A DNA stretch of 64,000 nucleotides from Adiantum capillus-veneris (GCA_014529385.2 CM043950.1:80272343-80336342); one strand, 5' to 3'; counted from the stretch's first letter, positions 26,752 through 40,300 are shown. Numbers and translations are program-made. The notes: generated from the letters alone by a model not told the origin.

Positions 26752-27952
26752 TTAAAGGATATTCTTTCTCACCACTTGGAGTGACCATGATAGGTTTTAC
26801 ATGGGGGTTTGGTTCAAAGGTCCACCACTTGTCCAAGAAAACTCTATTGAATCATAGAGAGAAGAAATGCTCCACCATTTGTCCAAGATAGGCTCCATTG
26901 AAACATGACGAGAAGCAAGCTGCACCATGTCTCCAAGATGCTAGGCTCCATCGAAATACCTTAAACCCACAATATTTCGTAGATGAGGGGTTTATATTCA
27001 AGGTCCACCACTTGTCCAAGCTACTATTGCTAGTAGCATGAGTGGTTTGGTCTCAAGATTCACCACTTTTCCACTCTATGTCATTATATTAAGAATATCT
27101 GGGTTTTAAGGTCCACCACTTGTCCAACCTATAAGGCTATATCTTAAAGGTTATTCTTTCTCACCACTTGGAGTGACCATGATAGGTTCTACATAGGGGT
27201 TTGGTTCCAAGGTCCACCACTTGTCCATGCTAACTCTATGGAAATATAGAGAGAAGCAAAGGTCCACCACTTGTCCAAGCTAGGGTCCATTGAAACATGG
27301 AGAGAAGGATGCTCCACAATTTGTCCAAGATAGGCTCCATTCAAACATGAAGAGAAGCAAGCTGCACCATGTCTCCAAGATGCTAGGCTCCATCGAAATA
27401 CCGTAAACCCACGATATTTCGTAGATGAGGGGTTTACATTCAAGGTCCACCACATGTCCAAGCTATTATCCTTAGTAGCATGAGTGGTTTGCTCTCAAGA
27501 TTCGCCACTTTTCCACTCTATGTCATTATATTAAGAAGATCACGGTGTTAAGGTCCACCACTTGTCCAACCTATAAGGCTACATCTTAGAGGTTATTATT
27601 TCTTACCACTTAGAGTGACCATGATAGGTTTTACATGGGGGTTGGGTCCCAAGGTCCACCACTTGTCCAAGCTAACTCTATTGGAACATAGAGAGAAACA
27701 AAGGTCCACCACTTGTCCAAGCTAAGCGCCATTGAAACAAGGGGTGAAGGATGCTCCACCATTTGTCGAAGCTAACTCTATTGAAACATGGGGGGTTTAC
27801 ATTCAAGGTCCGCCACTTGTCCAAGCTATTATCGCTAGTAGCATGAGTGGTTTTGTCTCAAGATTCACCACTTTTTCACTCTATGTCATTATATTAAGAA
27901 TATTTGGGTGTTAAGGTCCACCACTTGTCCAACCTATAAGGCTATATCTTAA

Positions 27953-29272
27953 CACTAGGTTGGTAACCTAACAGGACATAAAAGTGTCCTTTCAGGGTTT
28001 TGAAAAAAACCTCCAAAACCATAGTAGATCCACTCATTTTGTAAAATCCTTTCATGAGGTTATAGTTCAAGGCCTACTACACATGGAAAAAATAAGAAAC
28101 TTGTAAAATTTCTCATCTTTTGGTCACACCAAGCCTCCAAAGTTGATGGAACAGTGCATTTTCATCAAAACAGTCATTTCTTACGTTTTGTTGCATAAAA
28201 ATAAGATTAGGGATTTTTGTAGGACTTGATATAAATTCCCTAGTTAACTTCAATGGGTTGGTGACCAGAACATATGATTGCTTCTCACTCACTATTTTTT
28301 GTTTCGCCAAAATAAATAGGTACAAAAAAGTTGAATTTTTACCATTCTACAAACCTATCATCAAAGTTTCTATAGCCACGCTCAATACAAATAATATATG
28401 CATGTTTTATTAGTTCCCTATTGTCCTTTATGTTCATAAGGATCCATGGAGAATGTCAAAATAATAATACATCTCTTACCAAGCGGAATCTTGGGGACAA
28501 AGATGAAGTGCTAAATACAGCAAACATGAAAAAACTGGGTTCAACATTATGAGTTGCAGAATCCCATAGAAACTATTCAATATCTAGCCAAATTTGATCC
28601 TTATGACTAGATATGGTTACTACCTACGAAATGCATGTAGTTGTCACAAGAAACTAACAATATTGAAAAAGCTATACTTGATTTACTAGAATGTTTCGTT
28701 TCTTCTATAATTGGAAAAATCAACCATCGTTGTGTACTATGCAAAATAGGGTATTAGGTGCCCCAAAACTCAAGGAATATTAGATTTATGTTACAATATG
28801 CGGCATAGAGAATAAAAAATGCATTTGGATATCATGAAATCCACGAAAAAAATCATAGAAGAGCTAAAATTGGCTAAAAAACAGGATTTGACAATTTTTG
28901 TAATTTGGTCATAACTTACAACTTTAATATTTATTTCTCTCTAGAAGCATCAGGATATGTTGAGGACTACTAAAGATAGTTCTCTAGCATTATAGACCTC
29001 ACAAACATGAATTCTAGAGCAGTATAGTTGCAAAAAGTTGAAAAAAGGCAAAAACAGGACCCATTTTTTCACACAGTTTAGGTTGTGAAATGTTGTGCAA
29101 GGACAAGGTTAAACATGGAATTGATATTCGAAAAAAATGTCGAGTTTTTTTCAGCTCATGACACAACTTTCTAGATAGATAGCACCTCAAAATCCATTTT
29201 GAAACTCTTGACATAATTCAAGAAAAATGGTCACTTAACAGGACATAAAAGTGTCCCATTACCAACCTAGTG
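27953..29272. mobile_element. TTAA-flanked piggyBac-like element, copy 2
   Basis: Near-identical to copy 1, with the same CACTAGGTTGGTAA inverted ends and TTAA flanks (27949-27952 and 29273-29276). It arose by the 2.52-kb tandem duplication rather than by an independent insertion, since flanking array sequence matches too. The 70-codon minus-strand frame at 28113-28325 is kept with three amino-acid changes, too weak to argue for selection. Confidence 0.8.
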
Positions 29273-32200
29273 TTAAAGGATATTCTTTCTCACCACTTGG
29301 AGTGACCTTGATAGGTTTTACATGGGGGTTTGGTTCAAAGGTCCACCACTTGTCCAAGCAAACTCTATTGAATCATAGAGAGAAGAAAAGGTCCACCACT
29401 TGTCCAAGCTAGGGTCCATTGAAACATGGAGAGAAGGATGCTCCACCATTTGTCCAAGATAGGCTCCATTGAAACATGATGAGAAGCAAGCTGCACCATG
29501 TCTCCAAGATGTTAGGCTCCATCAAAATACCTTAAACCCACAATATTTCGTAGATGAGGGGTTTATATTCAAGGTCCACCACTTGTCCAAGCTATTATTG
29601 CTAGTAGCATGAGTGGTTTGGTCTCAAGATTCACCACTTTTCCACTCTATGTCATTATATTAAGAATATCTGGGTTTTAAGGTCCACCACTTGTCCAACC
29701 TATAAGGCTATATCTTAAAGGTTATTCTTTCTCACCACTTGGAGTGACCATGATAGGTTCTACATGGGGGTTTGGTTCCAAGGTCCACCACTTGTCCATG
29801 CTAACTCTATTCTTCTCATAGAGAGAAGCAAAGGTCCACCACTTGTCCAAGCTAGGGTCCATTGAAACATGGAGAGAAGGATGCTCCACCATTTGTCCAA
29901 GATAGGTTCCATTGAAACATGACGAGAAGCAAGATGCACCATGTCTCCAAGATGCTAGGCTCCATCGAAATACCTTAAAACCACGATATTTCGTATATGA
30001 GGGGTTTACATTCAAGGTCCACCACTTGTCCAAGCTATTATCCTTAGTAGCGTGAGTGGTTTGGTCTCAAGATTCACCACTTTTCCACTCTATGTCATTA
30101 TATTAGGAATGTCTGCGTGTTAAGGTCCACCACTTGTCCAAACTATAAGGCTACATCTTACAGGTTATTCTTTCCTACAACTTGGAGTGACCATGATAGG
30201 ATTTACATGGGGGTTGGGTCCCAAGGTCCACCACTTGTCCAAGCTAGGCGCCATTGAAACAAGGGGAGAAGGATGCTCCACTATTTGTCGAAGCTAACTC
30301 TATTGAAACACTGGGGGTTTACGTTAAAGGGCCGCCACTTGTCCAAGCTATTATCGCTAGTAGCATGAGTGGTTTTGTCTCAAGATTCACCACTTATTTA
30401 CTCTATGTCATTATATTAAGAATATTTGGGTGTTAAGGTCCACCACTTGTCCAACCTATAAGGCTATATCTTAAAGGCTATTATTTCTCACCACTTTGAG
30501 TGACCATGATAGGTTTTACATGGGGGTTTGGTTCCAAGGTCCACCACTTGTCCATGCTCACTCTTTGGAAATATAGAGAGAAGCAAAGGTCCACCACTTG
30601 TCCAATCTAGGGTCCATTGAAACATGGAGAGAAGGATGCTCCACAATTTGTCCAAGATAGGCCTCATTGAAACATGACGAGAAGAAAGCTGCACCACGTC
30701 TGCAAGATGCTAGGCTCCATCGAAATACCTTAAAGCCAAGATATTTCCTAGATGAGGGGTTTACATTCAAGGTCCACCACTTGTCCAAGCTATTATTGCT
30801 AGTAGCATGAGTGGTTTGGTCTCAAGATTCAACACTTTTCCACTCTATGTCATTATATTAAGAATATCTGGGTGTTAAGGTCCACCACTTGTCCAACCTA
30901 TAAGGCTACATCTTAGAGGTTATTCTTTCTTACCACTTGGAGTGACCATGATAGGTTTTACATGGGGGTTGGGTCCCAAGGTCCACCACTTGTCCAAGCT
31001 AACTCTATTGGAACATAGAGAGAAACAAAGGTCCACCACGTGTCCAAGCTAGGCGCCATTGAAACAAGGGGAGAAGGATGCTCCACCATTTGTCGAATTT
31101 AACTCTATTGAAACATGGGGGTTTTACGTTCAAGGTCCGCCACTTGTCTAAGCTATTATCGCTAGTAGCATGAGTGGTTTTTTCTCAAGATTCACCACTT
31201 TTTCACTCTATGTCATTATATTAAGAATATTTGGGTGTTAAGGTCCACCTCTTGTCCAACCTATAAGGCTATATCTTAAAGGTTATTCTTTCTCACCACT
31301 TGGAGTGACCATGATAGGTTTTACATGGGGGTTTGGTTCCAAGGTCCACCACTTGTCCAAGCTAACTCTATTGAATCATAGAGAGAAGCAAAGGTCCACC
31401 ACTTGTCCAAGCTAGGGTCCATTGAAACATGGAGAGAAGGATGCTCCACAATTTGTCCAAGATAGGCTCCATTGAAACATGAAGAGAAGCAAGCTGCACC
31501 ATGTCTCCAAAATGTTAGGCTCCATCGAAATACCTTAAACCCATGATATTTTGTAGATGGGGGGTTTACTTTCAAGGTCCACCACTTGTCCAAGCTATTA
31601 TCGCTAGTAGCGTGAGTGGTTTGGTCTCAAGATTCACCACTTTTCCACTCTGTGTCATTATATTAAGAATATCTGGGTGTTAAGGTCCACCACTTGTCCA
31701 ACCTATAAGGCTATATCTTAAAGGTTATTCTGTCTCACCACTTGGAGTGACCATTATAAGTTTTACATGGGGGTTTGGTTCCAAGTTCCACCACTTGTCC
31801 AAGCTAACACTATTGAAACATAGAAAGAAGCAAAGGTCCACCACTTGTCCAAGCTAGGGTCCATTGAAACATGGAGAGAAGGATGCTCCACCATTTGTCC
31901 AAGATAGGCTCCATTGAAACATGAAGAGAAGAAAGCTGCACCATGTCTCCAAGATGCTAGGCTCCATTGAAATACCTTAAACCCACGATATTTCGTACAT
32001 GGGGGGTTTACATTCAAGGTCCACTACTTGTCGAATCTATTATCCTTAGTAGCATGAGTGGTTTGGTCTCAAGATTCACCACTTTTCCACTCTATGGCGT
32101 TATATTAATAAGGTTTGGGTGTTAAGGTCCACCACTTGTCCAACCTATCAGGCTATATCTTAAATGATATTTTTTCTCACCACTTGGAATGTGCATGATA

Positions 32201-32399
32201 TGTTCTACATTGTGTTTTTTTCCAAGGTCCATCACTTGTCCAAGCTAGATCTATTACATATATATTATACATACAATATTCAACTAGATTCCCTACCTAT
32301 CATGTCTAGTAGCATGGATGCTCTGGCTTTAAGGTCCACCACTTGTCCAACCTATACTCTCTTATGTAAGGGAGATCTCCCTATAAATCCAAAACTTCC

Positions 32400-33250
32400 C
32401 GCCTAAATTTAAAATTCAAAATCTTATCGCCTAAATTTAAAATATCCCGCCCAAATTTTAAAATTCAAACTTTTTAATAAAATTTTAATTTTACCACTTA
32501 AATTTAAAATATTCCACACGAAATTGATTTTAAATTCAAGTTTACCATAAAAAGATATCATTATCCCACCTAAATTCAAATATGCAAACCTCAAATCATT
32601 ATATTGTACATAAATTCAAACAAATTCAAATTAACAAGCTTAAACTGATATTAGTTTGCATAGATATGAATTTATAACACTTTAATTATGTCACCATGTT
32701 AGAGAGAGTGGTTAGAGAATTTGAACAAGGTCCACCACTTGTCCAACCTAGATACCAAGAAGGATTGAGTGTACAAGGTATTGTTTGGAGGTCCTTATAG
32801 TCCACTGGTCTCAAGGTCCACCACTTGTGGTAAGAGTCACCAAAAAGTGTATATATTCATCCAAAGAAATACAAGGTCCACTGGTCTCAAGGTCCACCAC
32901 TTGTGGTAAGGGTCACCAAAAAGTGTATATATTCATCCAAAGAAATACACGTATTTTTGGTCTACATGTCCTAGTTTCAACCATTTATGTCCATTAGGTG
33001 TATCACTAAGCAACACTACTTTTGTTGAGAAATAGAAGTTACAATCATATCTACAAATGGATTAGAGGAAAATCAACTCAGCATACATCTAGAACTCGCT
33101 ACAAGAATCGACTTTAACAGATCACGCAAGTAAGTCTTCCATTCAAGTTTACTAGTATTACAATGTGTTAGTTATTTGTGATATTTATGTATGTATATAT
33201 ACTATGTGTGCATATCGTAATTAAGTGTAATTGTGTATCTGCATTATGTA
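32400..33250. other. AT-rich spacer with a few array cores
   Basis: 32395-32560 holds short repeats of CGCCTAAATTTAAAAT. At 32725-32905 three array-type cores reappear, two of them inside an exact local duplication containing CAAGGTCCACCACTTGTGG and GTGTATATATTCATCC. No gene is seen. Confidence 0.6.
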
Positions 33251-33429
33251 TGAGTATTACAATGAAATAACACAAATATACATACATACACATAGATAAC
33301 ACAGACGCACACATACATGAGCATGTATTTTCAAGAGAGAGATAGCAAGATACAGAGATAGATAGAGAGAGAGAGAGACAAATACCTGTTTTCTAGAGAG
33401 AGGAGAGAGAGAAAGATAACAAATTTCAC

Positions 33430-33760
33430 TGTGTTTATGTATGTGGAAGAGACGAAGATGATGTATGGGAATATGTGCACGTTTTTTCAAGAGAGAGACA
33501 ACAAGATAACAGATTTCACTGTGGTTATGTATGTGGAAGAGAGGAAGACGATGTGTGGGAATATGTGCATGTATTTTCAAGAGAGAGACAGCAAGATAAC
33601 AGATTTCATTGTGGTTATGTATGTGGAAGAGAGGAAGACGATGTGTGGGAATATGTGCATGTATTTTCAAGAGAGAGACAGCAAGATAACAGATTTCATT
33701 GTGGTTATGTATGTGGAAGAGAGGAAGACGATGTGTGGGAATATGTGTATGTGTGTGCGA
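33430..33760. repeat. 90-bp tandem repeat, about 3.5 units
   Basis: Units of exactly 90 bp (for example starting GAGGAAGACGATGTGTGGG at 33541, 33631 and, truncated, 33721) follow each other with very few changes. Because 90 is a multiple of three, all frames stay open across the array and yield repeats of 30 residues on both strands. No start context, homology or splice signal supports a real protein. Confidence 0.9.
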
Positions 33761-34309
33761 ATCCTTTTAAACTATGTATCTCTGTCTTTTGACGAGAGAG
33801 TGTGTGTGCAAGAAAGAGTTACAGAGAACCATCTTCTGTATATGGAGAAAGACAGAGAGTGAGAGAGAGAGAAATACCTATTTTTTCTCTATTCGTGAGG
33901 TGTGCAATGTCTCTTGAGAAGAAGCTATGCCCGATCCTGCCCTTCTGGAAAGCGTTGCGTACGATGCTGTTTCTTTATCTTGTGCGGGAACTGTCAATCC
34001 TGTGCGCTCCACCTGTGCGTTGTGTACGATGCCTGGTTTGCTCCTCTACGCGCGCGTATACTCCAACTTTGTGCAATCCGTGTGCACTTTTTGTGTGTTC
34101 TGCTCGCCTGCTTTCTCTGTGTGCGTTGCTCGTGCGCTCTCTCTGTGCCTAATCTTGATAGGGTTTATTAGAATGCCACGTATGCTACAAGTCCATGTTT
34201 TATCATAGGATTAAAAAAAACAAAAGCAGTATAAAACATTAACCAATTCACACAACCAAAATTAAAGAAATCATGGTTGAAAATATGCAAAACATGCGTA
34301 ACTCTATAC

Positions 34310-34525
34310 TAGGAATTCACTTTTTTTTTTTAAATCTATGGGCGCTGCCCCAGGACCCCGCTCGGAACAATATCCCAAAATCAACCTCCCAAGCCCCGCC
34401 ATCGAGAGCGCTATATTCCACATCCCCATCAAGAGCGCTACCCCCAAACCTCACGTGGAAGCGGTGCTCGTCAGATGCACCCCATTGTGGCATTGCCCTA
34501 AGACCCCGCATCTGGAGTGCTAAAT
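34310..34525 (-). mobile_element. GC-rich retroposon-like segment with an A-tail
   Basis: Read on the minus strand, a GC-rich segment with GGGGTCTTAGGGCAATGCC and the similar GGGGTCCTGGGGCAGCGCCC ends in ATAGATTTAAAAAAAAAAA. Its composition is unlike the AT-rich flanks. A 3' poly-A end suggests a SINE or the 3' end of a LINE. I see no clear target-site duplication and no Pol III A/B boxes that I would defend. Confidence 0.4.
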
Positions 34526-35109
34526 GGGAACATTCTTCATTAGTGAAATTTTGACATAAATTATATTTAGCATATACTTAAATATAATACAAATATTAAC
34601 ATATTAACTATAATACTAATTTACTATAGCAGTTCTAGATTATGTCCCATACTATATTTAAGGTGCCAAAGGTTTGGCCTTATGGTCCTAGATTTAGCCA
34701 AGTGGTCAACACATATAGGACCAAGTGCACATTGTGCCACAAAACTTGGCCACCACTTCACTTGCCAAAGTTTAGGCCACATGGTCAATCCTAAGTTTCC
34801 AATGTTCTTATTATGTCATAAGAGACAACACTTCTTTTTTGTCACCTTTTGCCTCGTGGAAAACCTAGGCTTGTTTTCACATACTCAGGCACTTCAAGCC
34901 ATAATAAATTTTCATTACTCTTCGGCAACCCTTTTGTTCAAGTCTTTGAAAAAACGTTGTTTAAGGCCACCCTAAACCATTTTCATTTAGGGGTGTCTAA
35001 AACTAGTTTTTTGGCAATTCGAGAAGAAAATGGTCAAAGTTTTATACTTAGTTTTAACCACTTGACCAATTCAAATATTGGAAATCAAGGTCTTGTAATA
35101 CTTTTCTTT

Positions 35110-37240
35110 GGACATCACACATTAAAACTAGGTCCCTCACTTGTCCAAGCTATGCTCTAATACAATAAAGGGCTTTTGGTTTCAAGATGCACCACTTTCC
35201 CAACCTTGACTCCATTAAAGAAGCTAGCTCTACTTAGACATTTAATAGCAAGGTCCTGTAGCAGTTCACATTGAACATTTTCCATGACACCTAGGTCCAC
35301 CACTTATCTAAGCTATGCTCTAATAGAGTAAGGGGGTTTTGGTTTCAAGATCCACCACTTGTCATAACTTGATTTGGGAAGCAAGGTCCTATAATAGTTT
35401 GCTTTGGACATTCACCATTACAACTAAGTCCACCACTTCTCCAAGCTATGTTCAAATTCACTAAGGAGGTTTTGGTTTCAAGGAGAACCACTTGTACGAC
35501 TTTGTTTTTGGAAGTAAGGTCTTTACATAGTTCACCTTGGACCTTGGACATTGGATACTACAACTAAGCCCACCACTTGTCCAAGCTATCCTCTATATAT
35601 AGCCAAAGGGTTTGGGTTTCAATATTCACCAATTTTCCAACCTTTCTTCCATTAAAGAAAGGAGGGGCATTATAACTAGGTCCACCACTTGTCCAAGCTA
35701 TGCTCTGATATAGAAAGGGGATTTTCGTTTCAAGGTCCACCACGTGTTCAACCTTGCAAGACTCAAGGGATACTTGGACATTGGAAAGCATAGTCCTATA
35801 GTAGTTGATAGGTGGTAGTGGGTATTATAACTAGGTCCAACCTATGCTTTCATATAGCAAAGAGGCTTTGGTTTCAAGGTCCACCACTTGTCCAACCTTG
35901 CTTTCCTTAAAGAAATGAGGGGCTACGTAAACATTGGCAAGCAAGGTAGCAAGGTCCTAAGGTATTTCACCTTGGATATTGGGCATTATAACTAGGTCCA
36001 CCACTTGTCCAAGCTATACTCTCATATAGAAAGGGGACCATGGTTTCAAGGTCCACCACGTGTTCAACCTTGCAAGACTCAAGGGATACTTGGACATTGG
36101 AAAGCATAGTCCTATAGTAGTTGATAGATGGCAGTGGAAATTACCACTAGGTCCAACCTATACTCTCATATAGCAAAGAGGCTTTGGTTTCAAGGTCCAC
36201 CACTTGTCCAACCTTGCTTCCATTAAAGAAATGAGGGGCTACGTAAACATTGGCAAGCAAGGTAGCAAGGTCCTAAGGTATTTCACCTTGGATATTGGGC
36301 ATTATAACTAGGTCCACCACTTGTCCAAGCTATGCTCTGATATAGAAAGGGGATTTTCGTTTCAAGGTCCACCACGTGTTCAACCTTGAAAGACTCAAGG
36401 GATACTTGGACATTGGAAATCATAGTCCTATAGTAGTTGATAGGTGGCAGTGGGTATTACAACTAGGTCCAACCTATGCTCTCATATAGCAAAGAGGCTT
36501 TGGTTTCAAGGTCCACCACTTGTCCAACCTTGCTTCCATTAAAGAAATGAGGGGCTACGTAAACATCGGCAAGCAAGGTAGCAAGGTCCTAAGGTATTTC
36601 ACCTTGGATATTGGGCATTATAACTAGGTCCACCACTTGTCTAAGCTATACTCTGATATACAAAGAGGACCATGGTTTCAAGGTCCACCACGTGTTCAAC
36701 CTTGCAAAAATCAAGGGATACTTGGACATTGGAAATCATAGTCCTATAGTAGTTGATAGGTGGCAGTGGGTATTACAACTAGGTCCAACCTATGCTCTCA
36801 TATAGCAAAGAGGCTTTGGTTTCAAGGTCCACCACTTGTCAACCTTGCTTCCATTAAAGAAATGAGGGGCTACGTAAACATTGGCAAGCAAGATAGCAAG
36901 GTCCTAAGGTATTTCACCTTGGATATTGGGCATTATAACTAGGTCCACCACTTGTCCAAGCTATACTCTGATATACAAAGGGGACCATGGTTTCAAGGTC
37001 CACCACGTGTTCAACCTTGCAAAAATCAAGGGATACTTGGACATTGGAAAGCATAGTCCTATAGTAGTTGATAGGTGGCAGTGGGTATTACAACTAGGTC
37101 TACCACTTGTCCAACCTATGCTCTAATATAGCAAGGATGCTTTGGTTTCAAGATCCACCATAATTTCCAACCTTGCTTCCATTAATATAGCAAGGAGGAT
37201 TTGGTCTCAAGGTTCACCACTTGTCCAACCTATGCAAACC
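35110..37240. repeat. Array B: about 316-bp tandem units with the array-A core
   Basis: From about 35670 a unit of about 316 bp repeats four to five times (ACTAGGTCCACCACTTGTC at about 35680, 35993, 36308, 36625 and 36940). Each unit holds a CACTTG core, a CACGTG variant (GGTCCACCACGTGTTCAACC) and a second CACTTG core. Other marks are GGGCTACGTAAACAT and GATAGGTGGCAGTGGG. The left part (35110-35670) is a more diverged version. The last core ends near 37235, about 90 bp before the transposase-like reading frame. Confidence 0.9.
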
Positions 37241-37326
37241 TTTTTCATGTTGTAGCATGATTTTTTGTTTGAAGAGTATTTTTCTATAACTATGGATTTA
37301 ACAATGTAATCTTTTTCACTTACAGG

Positions 37327-40300
37327 ATGGACTTCGAATCTGGGGAGAAAGTACATATGATACTTGACAATGAAATTGTTGGTATTGGTTGTGTGTGTAG
37401 AACAGATCCAGATTCCACTTGTGGTGGTACAAAGATAGGGCAAGGAAATGTCTCCATACTAGTGGAGGAATGCTTGAAGGATGTGGTCCTACCTTTTCCT
37501 ACAATGGATACTTCATCTCTCCAAGGCTCATTATGGAGTGTTGTTCGATGGTCAAAGATTCTTTTGCAATGTTTTGTATTAAATGGGAACTTAATTGATC
37601 CACAGGAAAGCTACAATGGTGATGAAGAACATGATCATTCTGATCCTCTAGTTACAGATGCAATACCTATGACAAGCCCAGAATTTGAAGCAGTGATTCG
37701 AGAGTCTTGGAGAAATCAGAGGGTCCTTTTAAAAGATGACACAATGATGCAAACCATGAATGAAGGGACCATCTTATATGTATTTCCACATGATTATGTC
37801 AACTTTCAGGAACTTGGTCATGATTGTGTGGGTGTGGGTATTGAAAGAGAAAATGCAAGCATTGATGATGTGGTTGAAGTGGGTAGCATCACTTTACTAA
37901 AGTGGCCCATCAAGCAAACAACAATGTTGAATGGGATCCCATTACAACGCTTTGTTCCTGTTGATGGCATGCATGCTACATATGAGGATGTATCCAACGA
38001 TGACAATGTTGGAAAAAAACTTGATGGGAGTAATGTTGTCCAGTTGTCAAGGAAGAGACGATACACTTTCATGAACAGGACTCAAAAATCAAAAGCAGCA
38101 CCGTATTCAACTTTTTACCTTTCAAACAAATCAATTCAAAGGGTATCATGCATTGATTGTTGTGCACAAAAATGTTGCCAGTTTGCAGATCGTGATATGG
38201 TGACAAGGTTACGACAACAATTTTGGGGAGAGTCTCAAAAATCACGCACTAATTATGTTTATGATGTTCTTTCTATATGTTATCAGAAAGATGAGAAGTC
38301 ACGATACCAATTCAGGCTAAATGGCTCTATTGTTTGTTGTAGAGCATGGTATGAGCTACATGGAATACCAAAGACATCATTTTATCGATACAAGGAGAAC
38401 TTTGAAAATGGTGTGCGCCAATATGTACATGGGAACACATGTACATTGAGAAGGGGACTTCAACATACTAGTTTAGCAAGAGCACTACTAAATGAGTTTG
38501 TGGAAAACAACTCTGAGAAGATGCCACATAGAAGTAGAACACTGCTAGATGGCTCCAAAGAGACTCAATTGGTGATTCCATCAACATACAAACAAGTGGA
38601 TATTTTATGTGAAATCAACACGACACTTGACCAAATGGGCTATGAGAAGAAGCTATCCCAATCTTCTTTTGGTAGAATTTGGAACAAAGAGTACCCACAT
38701 GTCACTTTAAAAAAGACGAGTGAGTTCTCTAAGTGCAATATTTGTAGCTCAATCAAGGCAAGGTTAGAAGCTAAACCTTCTCTTGAAGAGAGAGCTCTTC
38801 TCTTGAGGGAGAGATAAGTTCACATGGCACAACAAAAGAGTTGCAGAAGCCTATATTATGCATGGCGCACGTATTCAGAAACTCAACCACAAAAATATGT
38901 ATGCATCATCCATGATAAGATGGATCAAAAGAAGACTGCCATTCCTAGATTACGCATTGTTCCTAAGGGTGTGGATTCAGGATATAATCTGCAGGTGGCA
39001 TTGATTGGCATGATCACTCATGGACATGGAGAAGGTCATTACGGACACTTTGTCTTGAATGGTTTGTGGCCAGCTGATCCAAATCTTACAATTGGCTCAA
39101 TTGCTAATTGTTTACATAACCTAGAGAGGATAGATAAGCATCCTCTTGGTGATCTAGTAACAAATGGACTTCCAAGGAGTAATATTTCACTACTACATGC
39201 TTTGAACTCAAGGGATGCTTTGGACTACCATAACTTGAGTGATGGAAAAGAGCCCATTGTGCAGTCAGAAATTGCAGAAGAGAAATTGGGGTCAACATTT
39301 CGCAGGTTGCCAGAGAACTTGTTGCTAGAATTGGATAATTGTGCAGGGGAAACAAAAATCGATACTTATTTGCCTATTTGTCAATGCTTGTTGCAAGGGG
39401 TGTTTTCAAAACCATCCAGCTGGGATTTTTAATGGTTGGGCATACACATGAGGACATAGACGCTATGTTTAGTAGGTTTTCAGAGAAGTTGAGAGTTACA
39501 CAAACCTATACTTTGCCACATTTGATGGATACATTACGAAACAGCTCATCTTCATCTCCAGCTCCATTTTTTCTCACAAAGATCCCCGATTTCAAGCAAT
39601 ATTGTGATGGCTATCTTTGTGATGGACAAGACATACTTGTTAGACATTCCAAACCGCTTCAGTTCAGGTTCTTTATGCAGGATGAGACACCAATGATGCA
39701 ATATAAGGCACATGTAGGTGTATCAAGTTGGTGGAAGTATTCACCTTTGGAAAACAGACACAGAAGGCAAGCCAATGTTACCACATGGAGATCCACCTCT
39801 AGTACAAATGGCCAAGTATGTCAAGGCCCACGAAGAAGACATTTTGGGGCTAAATAACTATATAAAATTTTGAAAAAATTTAGGGAATGGTTCAAGTATT
39901 CCGCGATATTATAGACCTGTGATAGATTATTGGAGTAAGGTAATTGAAGAGATTGGAAAAGAAATCATATCAGAGGGAGTCTTGTATGAAATGTTTTGGC
40001 CAAAAACTCAAGAATATTCTCACCTACAAAGCACTACAATGAATTTGCAACAAGGAGCAGAAAGATTCCTAGTCCTTGAAGAGTTGAACAATCATTTCTG
40101 TGGGCCTCAACGAGATAGGCCAAGGGAAGAGTTTGACCCTATGTCTGATGTGCACCAAGGTGACTTTCTTATGCTTGTTCTGAGTGACACAGAAATCTAT
40201 CCAGTGTGGCTTGCAATGGCTTTATCTGACATTGATAATGAGCCTACATCACCAAACTACAAAAAACTCTTGATTCAATATTGGGCACCTTGCGCGAGAA

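Larger units (their letters stand above)
24610..29390. repeat. 2.52-kb tandem duplication within array A
   Basis: About 24610-26870 recurs at about 27110-29390, displaced by 2,520-2,521 bp. The copies agree almost perfectly over array units and over the whole insertion they carry. Differences are single bases and one indel (a C run near 28010). The duplication therefore happened after the insertion and rather recently. Confidence 0.85.
24610..32360. repeat. Array A: dispersed-core tandem repeats on GGTCCACCACTTGTCCAA
   Basis: The core, with small variants, recurs dozens of times in one orientation. It is embedded in longer units that also share CTATAAGGCTATATCTTAAAGG, CACCACTTGGAGTGACCATG, TCCATTGAAACATG and CTCTATGTCATTATATTAAG. 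Units are mosaic rather than strictly periodic, with cores about 40-130 bp apart. A core of this kind read on the minus strand yields repeated peptides such as LDKWWTL, which are artefacts. Two copies of a TTAA-flanked insertion interrupt it. No gene is supported inside. Confidence 0.9.

Noticed and set aside
24636-32017. Repeated minus-strand peptides containing LDKWWTL and SLASWRHGA
   Set aside because: They are translations of the array core in one frame, with stops between and the same DNA repeated; no conserved start or end.
34317-34523. Short proteins in the GC-rich block
   Set aside because: Open on both strands only because of base composition; the segment ends in an A-run like a retroposon.
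24610-37240. CRISPR-like regular short repeats
   Set aside because: Spacers are themselves repeats, unit lengths vary, the context is plant nuclear DNA, and no cas genes exist.
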